Source: Geobacteraceae bacterium (GTDB lineage: Bacteria; Desulfobacterota; Desulfuromonadia; Desulfuromonadales; Geopsychrobacteraceae). Taken from it: a stretch of DNA of 13,365 nt. Shown here in pieces: positions 1 to 5,823 of the stretch. Position numbers and translations under genes: made by a program. The notes beneath the pieces are model-generated. The model was not told the origin of the DNA, ran no database searches, and saw only the letters and a list, made by a program, of their open reading frames with translations. Within the stretch, counting starts at the first letter, position 1; every line of letters starts with the position of its first letter. Location of the stretch: NCBI GenBank assembly GCA_027064785.1, contig JAMOPE010000200.1, forward strand, positions 1 through 13,365. The letters are read 5' to 3'.

Positions 1-13
1 TCGGAACATCATA

Positions 14-57
14 ACAAAAAAGGGACAACAACCCAAAGTTTGTGGGCGTTTTTTTGT
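14..57 (+). terminator. possible weak terminator, left edge
   Basis: An ACAAAAAA tract (14-21) can pair with TTTTTTGT (50-57). Between them lies a short CCCA (32-35) / TGGG (43-46) stem followed almost directly by seven T residues. This resembles an intrinsic, perhaps bidirectional, terminator for a gene left of the window. The inner stem is only 4 bp, so the call is weak. Confidence 0.3.
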
Positions 58-83
58 CTTATTGATGGTGAATAATAGAGCAG

Positions 84-113
84 TTGACCACGGTCGGTCG
101 GTCGCGGTAGCTT
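84..113 (+). promoter_or_regulatory. candidate darP promoter
   Basis: TTGACC (84-89) could be a -35 box, with TAGCTT (108-113) as a poor -10 box 18 bp downstream. The spacer contains three tandem CGGT units (91-102). This position would give a leader of about 20 nt before the preferred darP ATG at 143. The -10 match is poor, so the site is tentative. Confidence 0.2.
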
Positions 114-142
114 TGGGCAAAATTTTAGGAGAAATGATATTT

Positions 143-643
143 ATGGAATCGCATGAACAGGAAGATTTACCGTTAAGCCGGACAAAAAAGAAGCAACAAG
201 CCAAACAGGTGGAACAGGTTGCCGAACAGTTGGTGACGCTGACCGACAATCAATTTTCTCAACTTAAATTACCTGAAGAAATCCTGCTTGAAGCTGAGGA
301 GGCGCGCTCAACCAAAGGGCGTAGTTCTCAGCGACGGCAGTTGAAATATCTGGCAGGGATGTTGCGCAAGATGCCGGAAGCTCTTAATGACTTGTTACAA
401 CAACTGCAGAATCTCGATCAGGTGGGGCGCAGCGATAAGAAGCAGTTTCATCAGTTCGAAAAACTGCGTGACCGGCTCTGTTCTGCCGATACCTTTAACG
501 CCGCTTTTGACGAAATGCTTGAGCTGGCCCCAGAAATTGATCGCAAGACAATCTCCCGCCTGGCCCGTTCGGTTCAGCAACACGATGACCGGCGTGCTTA
601 TCGTGAAATTTTTCGCCGTCTACGTGATGAACTGGCAGATTAG
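143..643 (+). CDS. darP: ribosome biogenesis factor DarP (YjgA/DUF615 family)
   Basis: This encodes a 166-residue, highly charged, mostly helical cytosolic protein of the DarP/YjgA family. In E. coli DarP associates with late 50S precursors and promotes maturation of the peptidyl transferase centre. Family marks seen here are the basic block after a variable acidic N-terminus (SRTKKKQQAKQ), the RRRQ-like segment QRRQLKYLAGMLRKM, the FHQFEKLRDRL segment in the middle, and the C-terminal REIFRRLRDEL close to the end. Length fits the family (about 170-185 residues). I prefer the ATG at 143, which follows AGGAG (127-131) with an 11-nt spacer. The frame is open back to an ATG at 62, but those 27 extra codons do not resemble the family. 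The ATG at 134 lies too close to the AGGAG. The gene stands alone and converges on the rod-protein gene at 756. Confidence 0.87.
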   Translation: MESHEQEDLPLSRTKKKQQAKQVEQVAEQLVTLTDNQFSQLKLPEEILLEAEEARSTKGRSSQRRQLKYLAGMLRKMPEALNDLLQQLQNLDQVGRSDKKQFHQFEKLRDRLCSADTFNAAFDEMLELAPEIDRKTISRLARSVQQHDDRRAYREIFRRLRDELAD

Positions 644-741
644 TTGTCAAAGCCGGGGAGCCATATGAGTCAAAGGATTTGTTACTGTTTGGGCTAGACG
701 CCGATATCCGCTGTGTTGTGGATAATGTGAATTTCACTTCA

Positions 742-761
742 GGCTGAAACTGTTTTCAGCC
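742..761. terminator. hairpin between convergent darP and rod-protein gene
   Basis: GGCTGAAA (742-749) and TTTCAGCC (754-761) form a perfect 8-bp inverted repeat with a CTGT loop. The stem covers the TGA stop codon (756-758) of the minus-strand gene. Neither side has a long T run, so this may be a shared bidirectional stop or an RNA-stabilising structure rather than a classical intrinsic terminator. Confidence 0.5.
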
Positions 762-1100
762 AATCAGATCAAGAACTGAATCTTCCATCTCACCCGCTGT
801 TTTCAATGCTGCCAGGTTTGCTGCGTAGGCATTCTTTGTCGGGATCATTTCAGTGACTTCCTGAGCCAGATCGACGTTGGATGTTTCTTCAAGGCCGCCG
901 TCGGGAAGGTTCACCCTTGTTCCCGGTGTGTTGACGGGCTGAACCTTGGCGCTGACTGCTCCCGTTGACCCTTCTTCCAGAACCGTGCGTGATCTCTTGA
1001 ACTCAGCCGTTTCGCTGTTAGCAATATTATTTGCTGTCACGCTTTGCTTTGTCCCAAGTGCCTGTAAGGCAGAAATACTGGTATTGACTGATAGTGACAT
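756..1100 (-). CDS. miniature flagellar rod/hook family protein
   Basis: A 114-residue protein with both conserved ends of the flagellar rod/hook family. The N-terminal Flg_bb_rod motif is at about residues 6-35 (SALQALGTKQSVTANNIANS, then FKR). The C-terminal Flg_bbr_C motif is at about 69-114 (GGLEETSNVDLAQEVTEMI, then a KNAYAANLAALKTAGEM stretch). Proteins of this family build the axial rod and hook by packing these two ends into a coiled coil. The C-terminal GxLExSNVDLA signature resembles FlgG/FlgE rather than FlgC, yet the protein is even shorter than FlgC (about 134) and has almost no central domain. Start: ATG at 1100 preceded by GGGAGG (1108-1113) with 7-nt spacing, a very good ribosome site. 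No flagellar operon surrounds it; it has its own promoter. It could be an accessory rod component or a degenerate paralogue. The family is clear, the exact role is not. Confidence 0.75.
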   Translation of the reverse strand: MSLSVNTSISALQALGTKQSVTANNIANSETAEFKRSRTVLEEGSTGAVSAKVQPVNTPGTRVNLPDGGLEETSNVDLAQEVTEMIPTKNAYAANLAALKTAGEMEDSVLDLIG

Positions 1101-1129
1101 CGCTCAACCTCCCGCAGAAAATTACCTCA

Positions 1130-1160
1130 ATTATAGTGTATTTAAATAAAAATTTGTGAA
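1130..1160 (-). promoter_or_regulatory. sigma-70-type promoter of the rod-protein gene
   Basis: On the minus strand a perfect TATAAT lies at 1135-1130, 30 nt upstream of the ATG at 1100. A TTCACA at 1160-1155 could serve as -35, but the spacing (19 bp) is long. The region between is very AT-rich. There is no obvious sigma-28 or sigma-54 flagellar promoter here. Confidence 0.5.
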
Positions 1161-1202
1161 CTTTAACTTTGGGTGGCGTAGCTGGTTGGAATTGTGAACT
1201 TT
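1154..1202. repeat. 11-bp direct repeat upstream of the rod-protein gene
   Basis: TTGTGAACTTT occurs exactly at 1154-1164 and again at 1192-1202, 38 bp apart start to start. The first copy overlaps the possible -35 box of the minus-strand promoter. It could be a pair of operator half-sites. No function is known to me. Confidence 0.55.
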
Positions 1203-1236
1203 TTACATTGATAAGGTGAATTCTGCGAGAAAGGGA

Positions 1237-1265
1237 GGGAGCAATAGCGATCCACTATCGCTCCC
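1237..1265 (-). terminator. terminator-like hairpin ending the clc-lhgO transcript
   Basis: GGGAGCAATAG (1237-1247) and CTATCGCTCCC (1255-1265) pair over 11 positions with a 7-nt loop. The single mismatch in plus-strand reading (A1243/C1259) becomes a G-U pair in minus-strand RNA, which suggests the minus-strand RNA is the functional one. Downstream on that strand comes TCCCTTTCTC, a moderate pyrimidine tract. It lies 11 bp after the stop codon of the 44-residue ORF. Confidence 0.65.
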
Positions 1266-1275
1266 TGTGTGACCT

Positions 1276-1410
1276 CTAGTTTGTTGTGTCTCCATCCAGA
1301 GACTGTGCAATAGCAGAATCAATAGTGTTCCGCCGCTGGCTGTGCATCATGTTGCGAGTCTGCGCCCCGGATTTGCCGGCTGTTAGCGGGCCCGCCTTTT
1401 TAGCTGACAT
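1276..1410 (-). CDS. 44-residue ORF overlapping the end of lhgO, unknown function
   Basis: This short ORF begins with an ATG at 1410, inside the last codons of lhgO (11-bp overlap, different frame), and stops with TAG at 1276-1278, just before a terminator-like hairpin. The product is small, soluble-looking and basic in its first 27 residues (K4, K5, K13, R19, R26, R27), with an acidic tail (D31, D39, D41) and a central RNMMHSQRRN stretch. There is no membrane segment or signal peptide. No Shine-Dalgarno sequence precedes the ATG, so translation would depend on coupling to lhgO. I do not recognise the family. The placement between the gene end and its terminator supports a real gene, but a chance ORF of this length cannot be excluded. 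Confidence 0.4.
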   Translation of the reverse strand: MSAKKAGPLTAGKSGAQTRNMMHSQRRNTIDSAIAQSLDGDTTN

Positions 1411-2611
1411 TGATCAGTTTTTTGACTTTTTCACAGATATGTCGGGCAATCGGCATGGCTGATGTTGCTGCCGGAGACGGGGCATTACCGACGATCAGCG
1501 CATGTTTGCTTTCGATAAAGAGAAAATCGTCCAGGGTTGTGCCATCGGGTTTGACGGCCTGGGCGCGGACTCCGGCAGGGTAGGGTTGCAAATCGTCAAG
1601 GGTCACCGCAGGGCAGTAGCGGTTGACCAGTTTTAGGTAGCCGGGCCGATAGAGGGAATTTTTCAATTCCATCAGAGTCGGTAGCGGGTATTTCATAATC
1701 AGTTTGTAGAGTCCGGAATAGCTAAGCATTTCTGCCAGATCGCTGACGTTGATTTTCCAGCGACTGTACCCTTCGCGTGCCAGTGCCAGGGTGGCGTTGG
1801 GGCCGACAGTCAGAGAGCCGTCAATCATCGGGGTCAGATGAATGCCGAGGAAGGGTAGCTCTGGGTTGGGAATCGGGTAAATAGGATGGGAAACAATCTC
1901 ACTTTTCTCCGCTGGTAGCTGGAAGTACTCACCCCGGAACGGCAGAATCTTGAAGGTTGGTTCCTGTCCCAGCATTCTGACCAATCGGTCGGAATAAAGG
2001 CCGGCACAGCCCACGACGAAATCGGCAGAGAAAATCCCTTTGGTCGTTTTAACCTCGACTCCAGTTGTTTCGCTGATCGCAGTCACCCGGCAGTTTGTTT
2101 CGATCTTCCCTCCGGCAGCACGTACCTGTTCTGCCAGTTTGTTGGAAATTACCTCAAAATCGACAATTCCCGATGATGGAACCCAGGTTGCAGCCACACC
2201 GACGACATTGGGTTCGAACTCACGCAACTGTTGCTGATCAAGAACTTCGGTTTCGATTTCATTAATGCGACAACGTTCCAGCAGTTCTTCCATGCGCAAT
2301 TCATCCTGCGCATCGGTGGCGACGAGCAGCTTCCCGGTTTCACGGAATGGAATATCGTTATCGCGGCAGAACTGTTTGGTGTCGCGATTTCCTTCACGGC
2401 AAAACTGTGCTTTGAGACTTCCCGGTGCGTAGTAGACGCCCGCATGGATAATCCCGCTGTTATGGCGGGTTTGATGGGCTGCCAACCCGGCTTCTTTTTC
2501 GAGGACGGTGACTTTGGCTGCGGGGAAATTATGCTGCAACTGACGGGCGGTCGCCAATCCGACAATGCCACCGCCAATGACGATAAAACTCTGTAATTGT
2601 GTTTCTGTCAT
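1400..2611 (-). CDS. lhgO: L-2-hydroxyglutarate oxidase/dehydrogenase (FAD)
   Basis: A 403-residue FAD-dependent oxidoreductase of the DAO family, very similar along its whole length to E. coli LhgO (YgaF). The enzyme oxidises L-2-hydroxyglutarate to 2-oxoglutarate and, in E. coli, passes electrons to the membrane quinone pool. Visible marks are the Rossmann FAD motif VIGGGIVG (11-18), the ribose-binding acidic residue in VLEKE (36-40), the HNSGIIHAGVYY block (50-61), PFRGEY in the middle, and the C-terminal NAPSPAATSAMPI block that closes over the flavin. Start: ATG at 2611 with AGGAA (2625-2621) at 9-nt spacing. This ribosome site lies partly within the last codons of clc, only 6 bp separate the two genes, and coupling is likely. 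No csiD or lysine-degradation gene is nearby, so the enzyme probably acts in metabolite repair: removal of L-2-hydroxyglutarate made by side reactions of malate or lactate dehydrogenase. Confidence 0.93.
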   Translation of the reverse strand: MTETQLQSFIVIGGGIVGLATARQLQHNFPAAKVTVLEKEAGLAAHQTRHNSGIIHAGVYYAPGSLKAQFCREGNRDTKQFCRDNDIPFRETGKLLVATDAQDELRMEELLERCRINEIETEVLDQQQLREFEPNVVGVAATWVPSSGIVDFEVISNKLAEQVRAAGGKIETNCRVTAISETTGVEVKTTKGIFSADFVVGCAGLYSDRLVRMLGQEPTFKILPFRGEYFQLPAEKSEIVSHPIYPIPNPELPFLGIHLTPMIDGSLTVGPNATLALAREGYSRWKINVSDLAEMLSYSGLYKLIMKYPLPTLMELKNSLYRPGYLKLVNRYCPAVTLDDLQPYPAGVRAQAVKPDGTTLDDFLFIESKHALIVGNAPSPAATSAMPIARHICEKVKKLINVS

Positions 2612-2617
2612 TGTGAT

Positions 2618-4414
2618 CTATTCCTGATAATCCTGTTTGGTTTTTTCCATCGTTTCAGCGTAATGGGCCAGCAGCGTCCGACGTGACATCATATAGAGAA
2701 CTTTTCGTGGTTCTTCGGTATCAACAACCGGAATTTCATCAAGGTTGCGCGCCGTCAGTTTCTTCATCACGTCGGTCAGCTCCGTCTCGGGAGTGACGGT
2801 GATAACACTGCGGGTGGCAATGTCTTCGGCAATGACCAGTGTCGGCGGAATATCATCATTGAGAATCCGTCGAATATCGGTCATCGAGAAAATTCCGGTC
2901 ATCAGCTCTTCATCATCAACCACCGGATAGTAGGTTGTTTTGGCCGGAGCAATCTTGTTGAGGATTGCCGGCAGTGTCATTCCTCCGGGAATCAGGGTCG
3001 GTTTTTTCCCTTTGTGGGCAAGGCTTTTAACTTTGACCCCTTCAAGGATATCGATCACAAAATCCCCAAGGTGGGCGGGAGACTCAAAACGGCAGGCAAC
3101 CTGTTTTTCGTAGATGGTATTTTTCCGCATGACCAGCATGGCGACGACACAAACCAGCATCAGTGGAGCAAGAAGGCTGTAATTTCCCGTCAACTCGCTG
3201 ACCATGATCAGGGTGGCGATGGGAGCATTGGCGACTCCGGCAAAGAAGCCCGCCATCCCGACCAGGACATAAGCTCGCGGGTCTTGAACGGCCATTGGGA
3301 AGAGGATCTCTGCGGTTGCACCGAAGGTTCCACCAAGCATTGCCCCGATGACCAGGCTGGGGGCAAAAACACCGCCGGACCCGCCGGATGAAATCGTTAA
3401 ACTGGTGGCGACCACTTTGGCAATTGCTATGACCAGCATGACCCACAGTGCCATCTTTCCGTAAAGGGCGGCCTGGACCCAGCCGTATCCGGAACCGAGA
3501 ACCTGGGGGATGTACATTGCCAAAAGGCCGAGAAGGAGTCCGCCGATTGCCGGTTTTATCCAGTTTGGAACCGGAATCTTGCGGAAGACATCACGCATTC
3601 CGTAGAAAAACTTGACGTAAAGGACGCCGCTCAGGGCACATGCGATTCCCAGAGCGAGGTAGAGAAACAGTTCTGATGGTCGATCAAAGCGGAAGAGCGG
3701 AGTATCAAGCAGCGGCTTCCAGCCGGTGACGGAACCAAATAGGGAGTAAGCAATAATTGATGAAATGATGCAGGGGATCAAGCCTTCATGCTCAAATTCG
3801 GGGTCTCGATAGAGAACTTCGACGGCAAATAGAGCTCCGCCGAGAGGGGAGCGGAAGGTCGCACCAATACCACCTGCCATACCGGCTAGGAGGAGGATTC
3901 GGCGATCTTTGACCGAAAGCCCCAGTTTTGTCGCCATAAAAGAGCCGAAGCCGGCACCAATCTGGGCAATCGGTCCCTCTCGACCTGCCGACCCGCCGGT
4001 GCCGATAGTAATAATTGAAGCAGCGGTCTTAATAATCGGGACGCGGGCACGGATGACGCCACCCTTGCGGTGAAACGCTTCAATCGCACCGTCAGTTCCG
4101 TGCCCTTCGGCCTCAGGGGCAAAGGTGTAAACCAGCCAGCCGGAGAAAATCCCGCCCAGGGCCGGAAAAAGAAACAGGAACCAGCGTGAAGGTACCGATA
4201 AGCTATCGATAAAACTGAAAGAACTGTTGGGTGTTCCTTCCTGGGGAGGATGAAAGTGACCGACCTGCCCCAGCGTGAGATGCTCAACGCTGTTGGTTGC
4301 AAAATAGAAAAAGATTGCACCGCCACCGGCAACGATTCCAACCAGTACGGCGAGAATCATCAACCGAAATCCGGTTCGATCGAGAAGTTTAAGAGTTGTT
4401 GGAACCAGTGGCAT
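2618..4414 (-). CDS. CLC-family chloride channel/transporter with tandem CBS domains
   Basis: A 598-residue integral membrane protein. The CLC core spans about residues 15-435 and two cytoplasmic CBS domains follow (about 448-512 and 527-585), which usually bind adenine nucleotides and regulate gating. CLC selectivity motifs are present: GHGTD (104-108, in place of the GSGIP of E. coli ClcA), GREGP (144-148, with the gating glutamate E146), GGSGGVFAPSL (344-354), and Y435 in NTIYEKQ at the place of the central pore tyrosine. The proton-pathway glutamate of ClcA (E203) aligns with V200 in FAVEVLY, the residue found in many true CLC channels. This argues for channel-type conduction or altered coupling, but needs a proper alignment. 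The start at 4414 gives a natural N-terminus; its ribosome site is weak (GGAT). It lies 6 bp before lhgO in one operon. Confidence 0.92.
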   Translation of the reverse strand: MPLVPTTLKLLDRTGFRLMILAVLVGIVAGGGAIFFYFATNSVEHLTLGQVGHFHPPQEGTPNSSFSFIDSLSVPSRWFLFLFPALGGIFSGWLVYTFAPEAEGHGTDGAIEAFHRKGGVIRARVPIIKTAASIITIGTGGSAGREGPIAQIGAGFGSFMATKLGLSVKDRRILLLAGMAGGIGATFRSPLGGALFAVEVLYRDPEFEHEGLIPCIISSIIAYSLFGSVTGWKPLLDTPLFRFDRPSELFLYLALGIACALSGVLYVKFFYGMRDVFRKIPVPNWIKPAIGGLLLGLLAMYIPQVLGSGYGWVQAALYGKMALWVMLVIAIAKVVATSLTISSGGSGGVFAPSLVIGAMLGGTFGATAEILFPMAVQDPRAYVLVGMAGFFAGVANAPIATLIMVSELTGNYSLLAPLMLVCVVAMLVMRKNTIYEKQVACRFESPAHLGDFVIDILEGVKVKSLAHKGKKPTLIPGGMTLPAILNKIAPAKTTYYPVVDDEELMTGIFSMTDIRRILNDDIPPTLVIAEDIATRSVITVTPETELTDVMKKLTARNLDEIPVVDTEEPRKVLYMMSRRTLLAHYAETMEKTKQDYQE

Positions 4415-4529
4415 AACGAATATCCAGATAAAAAGCGGTGAGATTTTTTCCCACCCAGTTGTTTAACAGGTTCAAGCCGATGGAACAAGGAGAGATTCTG
4501 TCTGTATGATGATAATGCTTCGACAGATG

Positions 4530-5588
4530 TCAGCTCTCCAGGCGGGGTGCCAGATACTGCTGATAAAGTTTGATCGCAACCTGATCGGTTTGAGTCCCTG
4601 AAAGTTCGGCAAACGTCAGGAGTGGGTCGGCCAGGGTTAATCCTTCCGGTTGCCAGCCATTCCAGTGACATTGTTGACCAAACGGTTGAAGCAGGGTGAC
4701 CTCACCCTGTGGATCGGGGAGGAGATGAAGTTGTAACATCGCTTTGAGTTGCAGCTCCGGCTCCAGGTAAAGAACCGCTTCAGCAGGCCGGAAACCGCTG
4801 CTCAACAGAGCTGCTCCCGCTTCTCCACCAAGGAGAATCTGCCGGCCTTCGGCCATTTGTTGTAATAGCTCGGGAAGCTGTTGAACTGTGTAGCCGGGAC
4901 TGAGTTTGCAGCGTTGCAACTGCAATTTGGGGCGCAATGTCTCGAGATAACCCAGTTGCCAGCGCTGCAGTAATTCTTCAATAGCATACAGTTTGCGGTT
5001 TCCCTGCTCATCAACGATCAGATTTCCCCGCTTTTCAAGCTCACTGAATAAATCACCGATCGCTCCCAGGGCAATGCCGCAATCATCAGCGAGTGTCCGA
5101 TAGGTCGCGTTAATCGCCTGATGATTACGCAGTAGCAGGTAGATCAGTTTCAGCCCGGCAGGGCGAAACAGCCGATCAGCTCCTGCGGGTTTTTTCGGAT
5201 GTTTCTGCCCGCCGATTTCAATGTAGAGCGGCATCTGGTTGAGAAACAAGTTTCCGGCACAATCGGCATATTCGATATTCTGCTGTTTCAGTTTTGCCGC
5301 AAGCCGGGGAGAGATGTAGTGGCTGACCAGCAGTGGATTGGCATCTTTGGGTGCCGGAGATGTTTTAATCTGGTGAATGACTAGATCAACCAGCGTTGGA
5401 GTCAGCTTGGGGACGGCTTTGATGTAGTAGTGATAATTCCCCCACGGACCGGCTAACCGGAAGGTTCCGGAAAAAGGGCCACCAACTTTTTTGAGTAAAA
5501 ACTCGATTTTTGCCTGAGGTATCGATCTAATTGCTTTAATGCTGTCGTGAATGATCTGTTCTTCTTTAAGGAGTGCTTGCTTTGGCAT
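4530..5588 (-). CDS. AbiEi-type winged-helix transcriptional regulator, orphan
   Basis: A 352-residue protein that I match by motif memory to the AbiEi_2-like group (type IV toxin-antitoxin antitoxin/regulator). The N-terminal part contains HYISPRLAAKLKQQNIEYAD followed by CAGNLFLNQMPLYIEIGGQK (about 90-129), the group's typical aGNayl / lyIeigG pattern. A winged-helix domain follows at about 143-200 (RPAGLKLIYLLL, TYRTLADDCGIALGAIGDLF, KRGNLI). The C-terminal end has the pattern LADPLLTFAEL then IKLYQQYL, also typical. There is no membrane segment. AbiEi proteins normally repress their own operon and neutralise an AbiEii nucleotidyltransferase; no AbiEii gene is adjacent, and the next gene downstream (115 bp) is clc. 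It is divergent from the histidine kinase gene, so either neighbour could be its target. Start: ATG 5588 with a weak purine-rich leader (GGAATAAAAAGG). Confidence 0.6.
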   Translation of the reverse strand: MPKQALLKEEQIIHDSIKAIRSIPQAKIEFLLKKVGGPFSGTFRLAGPWGNYHYYIKAVPKLTPTLVDLVIHQIKTSPAPKDANPLLVSHYISPRLAAKLKQQNIEYADCAGNLFLNQMPLYIEIGGQKHPKKPAGADRLFRPAGLKLIYLLLRNHQAINATYRTLADDCGIALGAIGDLFSELEKRGNLIVDEQGNRKLYAIEELLQRWQLGYLETLRPKLQLQRCKLSPGYTVQQLPELLQQMAEGRQILLGGEAGAALLSSGFRPAEAVLYLEPELQLKAMLQLHLLPDPQGEVTLLQPFGQQCHWNGWQPEGLTLADPLLTFAELSGTQTDQVAIKLYQQYLAPRLES

Positions 5589-5610
5589 AACCTTTTTATT
5601 CCAAGTGATG

Positions 5611-5664
5611 TTGTTCAGTTAATCTGGATTGTTCATTATCTATAGAGTCAAAAACAATTGAACA
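5611..5664. repeat. three TTGTTCA-type motifs around the AbiEi-like promoter
   Basis: TTGTTCA occurs at 5611-5617 and at 5629-5635, 18 bp apart. An inverted TGAACA lies at 5659-5664. They sit downstream of, at, and upstream of the proposed -10/-35 elements, the usual geometry of an autorepressor. Short motifs like these can arise by chance. Confidence 0.35.
5635..5662 (-). promoter_or_regulatory. candidate promoter of the AbiEi-like gene
   Basis: On the minus strand, TTCAAT (5662-5657) and GATAAT (5640-5635) are separated by 16 bp and lie 47 nt upstream of the ATG at 5588. Both boxes match the sigma-70 consensus at most positions. TTGTTCA-type motifs overlap both elements. Confidence 0.4.
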
Positions 5665-5728
5665 TTGCCGCTTAGGTGAATGTCAAGGCGAAAAAACCTG
5701 CAGCGACTGATTATTTGGAAGATTAATG

Positions 5729-5761
5729 CTGTGTAATACTGTTCTCGTCTGTGTTATGCTG
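5729..5761. repeat. tandem 13-bp direct repeat upstream of the kinase operon
   Basis: CTGTGTAATACTG (5729-5741) and CTGTGTTATGCTG (5749-5761) agree at 11 of 13 positions. They are spaced exactly 20 bp start to start, about two helical turns, so both would face the same side of the DNA. They lie just upstream of the proposed kinase promoter, as expected for an activator or response-regulator site. Confidence 0.5.
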
Positions 5762-5768
5762 CAACGTA

Positions 5769-5796
5769 CTTGTCACAAGCCGGTTATTTATAAAAT
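5769..5796 (+). promoter_or_regulatory. candidate promoter of the kinase-Schlafen operon, with palindrome
   Basis: TTGTCA (5770-5775) and TAAAAT (5791-5796) resemble -35 and -10 boxes with a short 15-bp spacing. The -35 box lies inside a perfect palindrome, CTTGT-C-ACAAG (5769-5779), which may be an operator. The leader to the ATG at 5824 would be about 20 nt. Non-optimal spacing fits a promoter that needs an activator. Confidence 0.3.
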
Positions 5797-5823
5797 AGCT
5801 GTCAATTTTTGGGTATCAACGCA

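Noticed and set aside
91..102. Three tandem CGGT units
   Set aside because: Too short to be a meaningful repeat array; noted only inside the possible darP promoter spacer.
62..142. 27-codon N-terminal extension of darP from the ATG at 62
   Set aside because: It lacks a ribosome site, does not resemble the family, and AGGAG at 127-131 points to the ATG at 143.
631..743. Open stretch in a third frame after darP reading ...DLLLFGLDADIRCVVDNVNF...
   Set aside because: It looks protein-like but has no ATG or GTG start and no ribosome site; too short to call a gene fragment.
2149..2596. Long open frames on both strands inside lhgO
   Set aside because: Shadows of the well-supported lhgO reading frame; composition and content are not protein-like.
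4360..4671. 103-residue minus-strand ORF across the clc/AbiEi junction
   Set aside because: It overlaps the ends of both genes in another frame and has no family-like features.
5809..5823. TTG start adding five residues to the histidine kinase
   Set aside because: No ribosome site precedes it, and the ATG at 5824 gives a normal short basic N-terminus before TM1.
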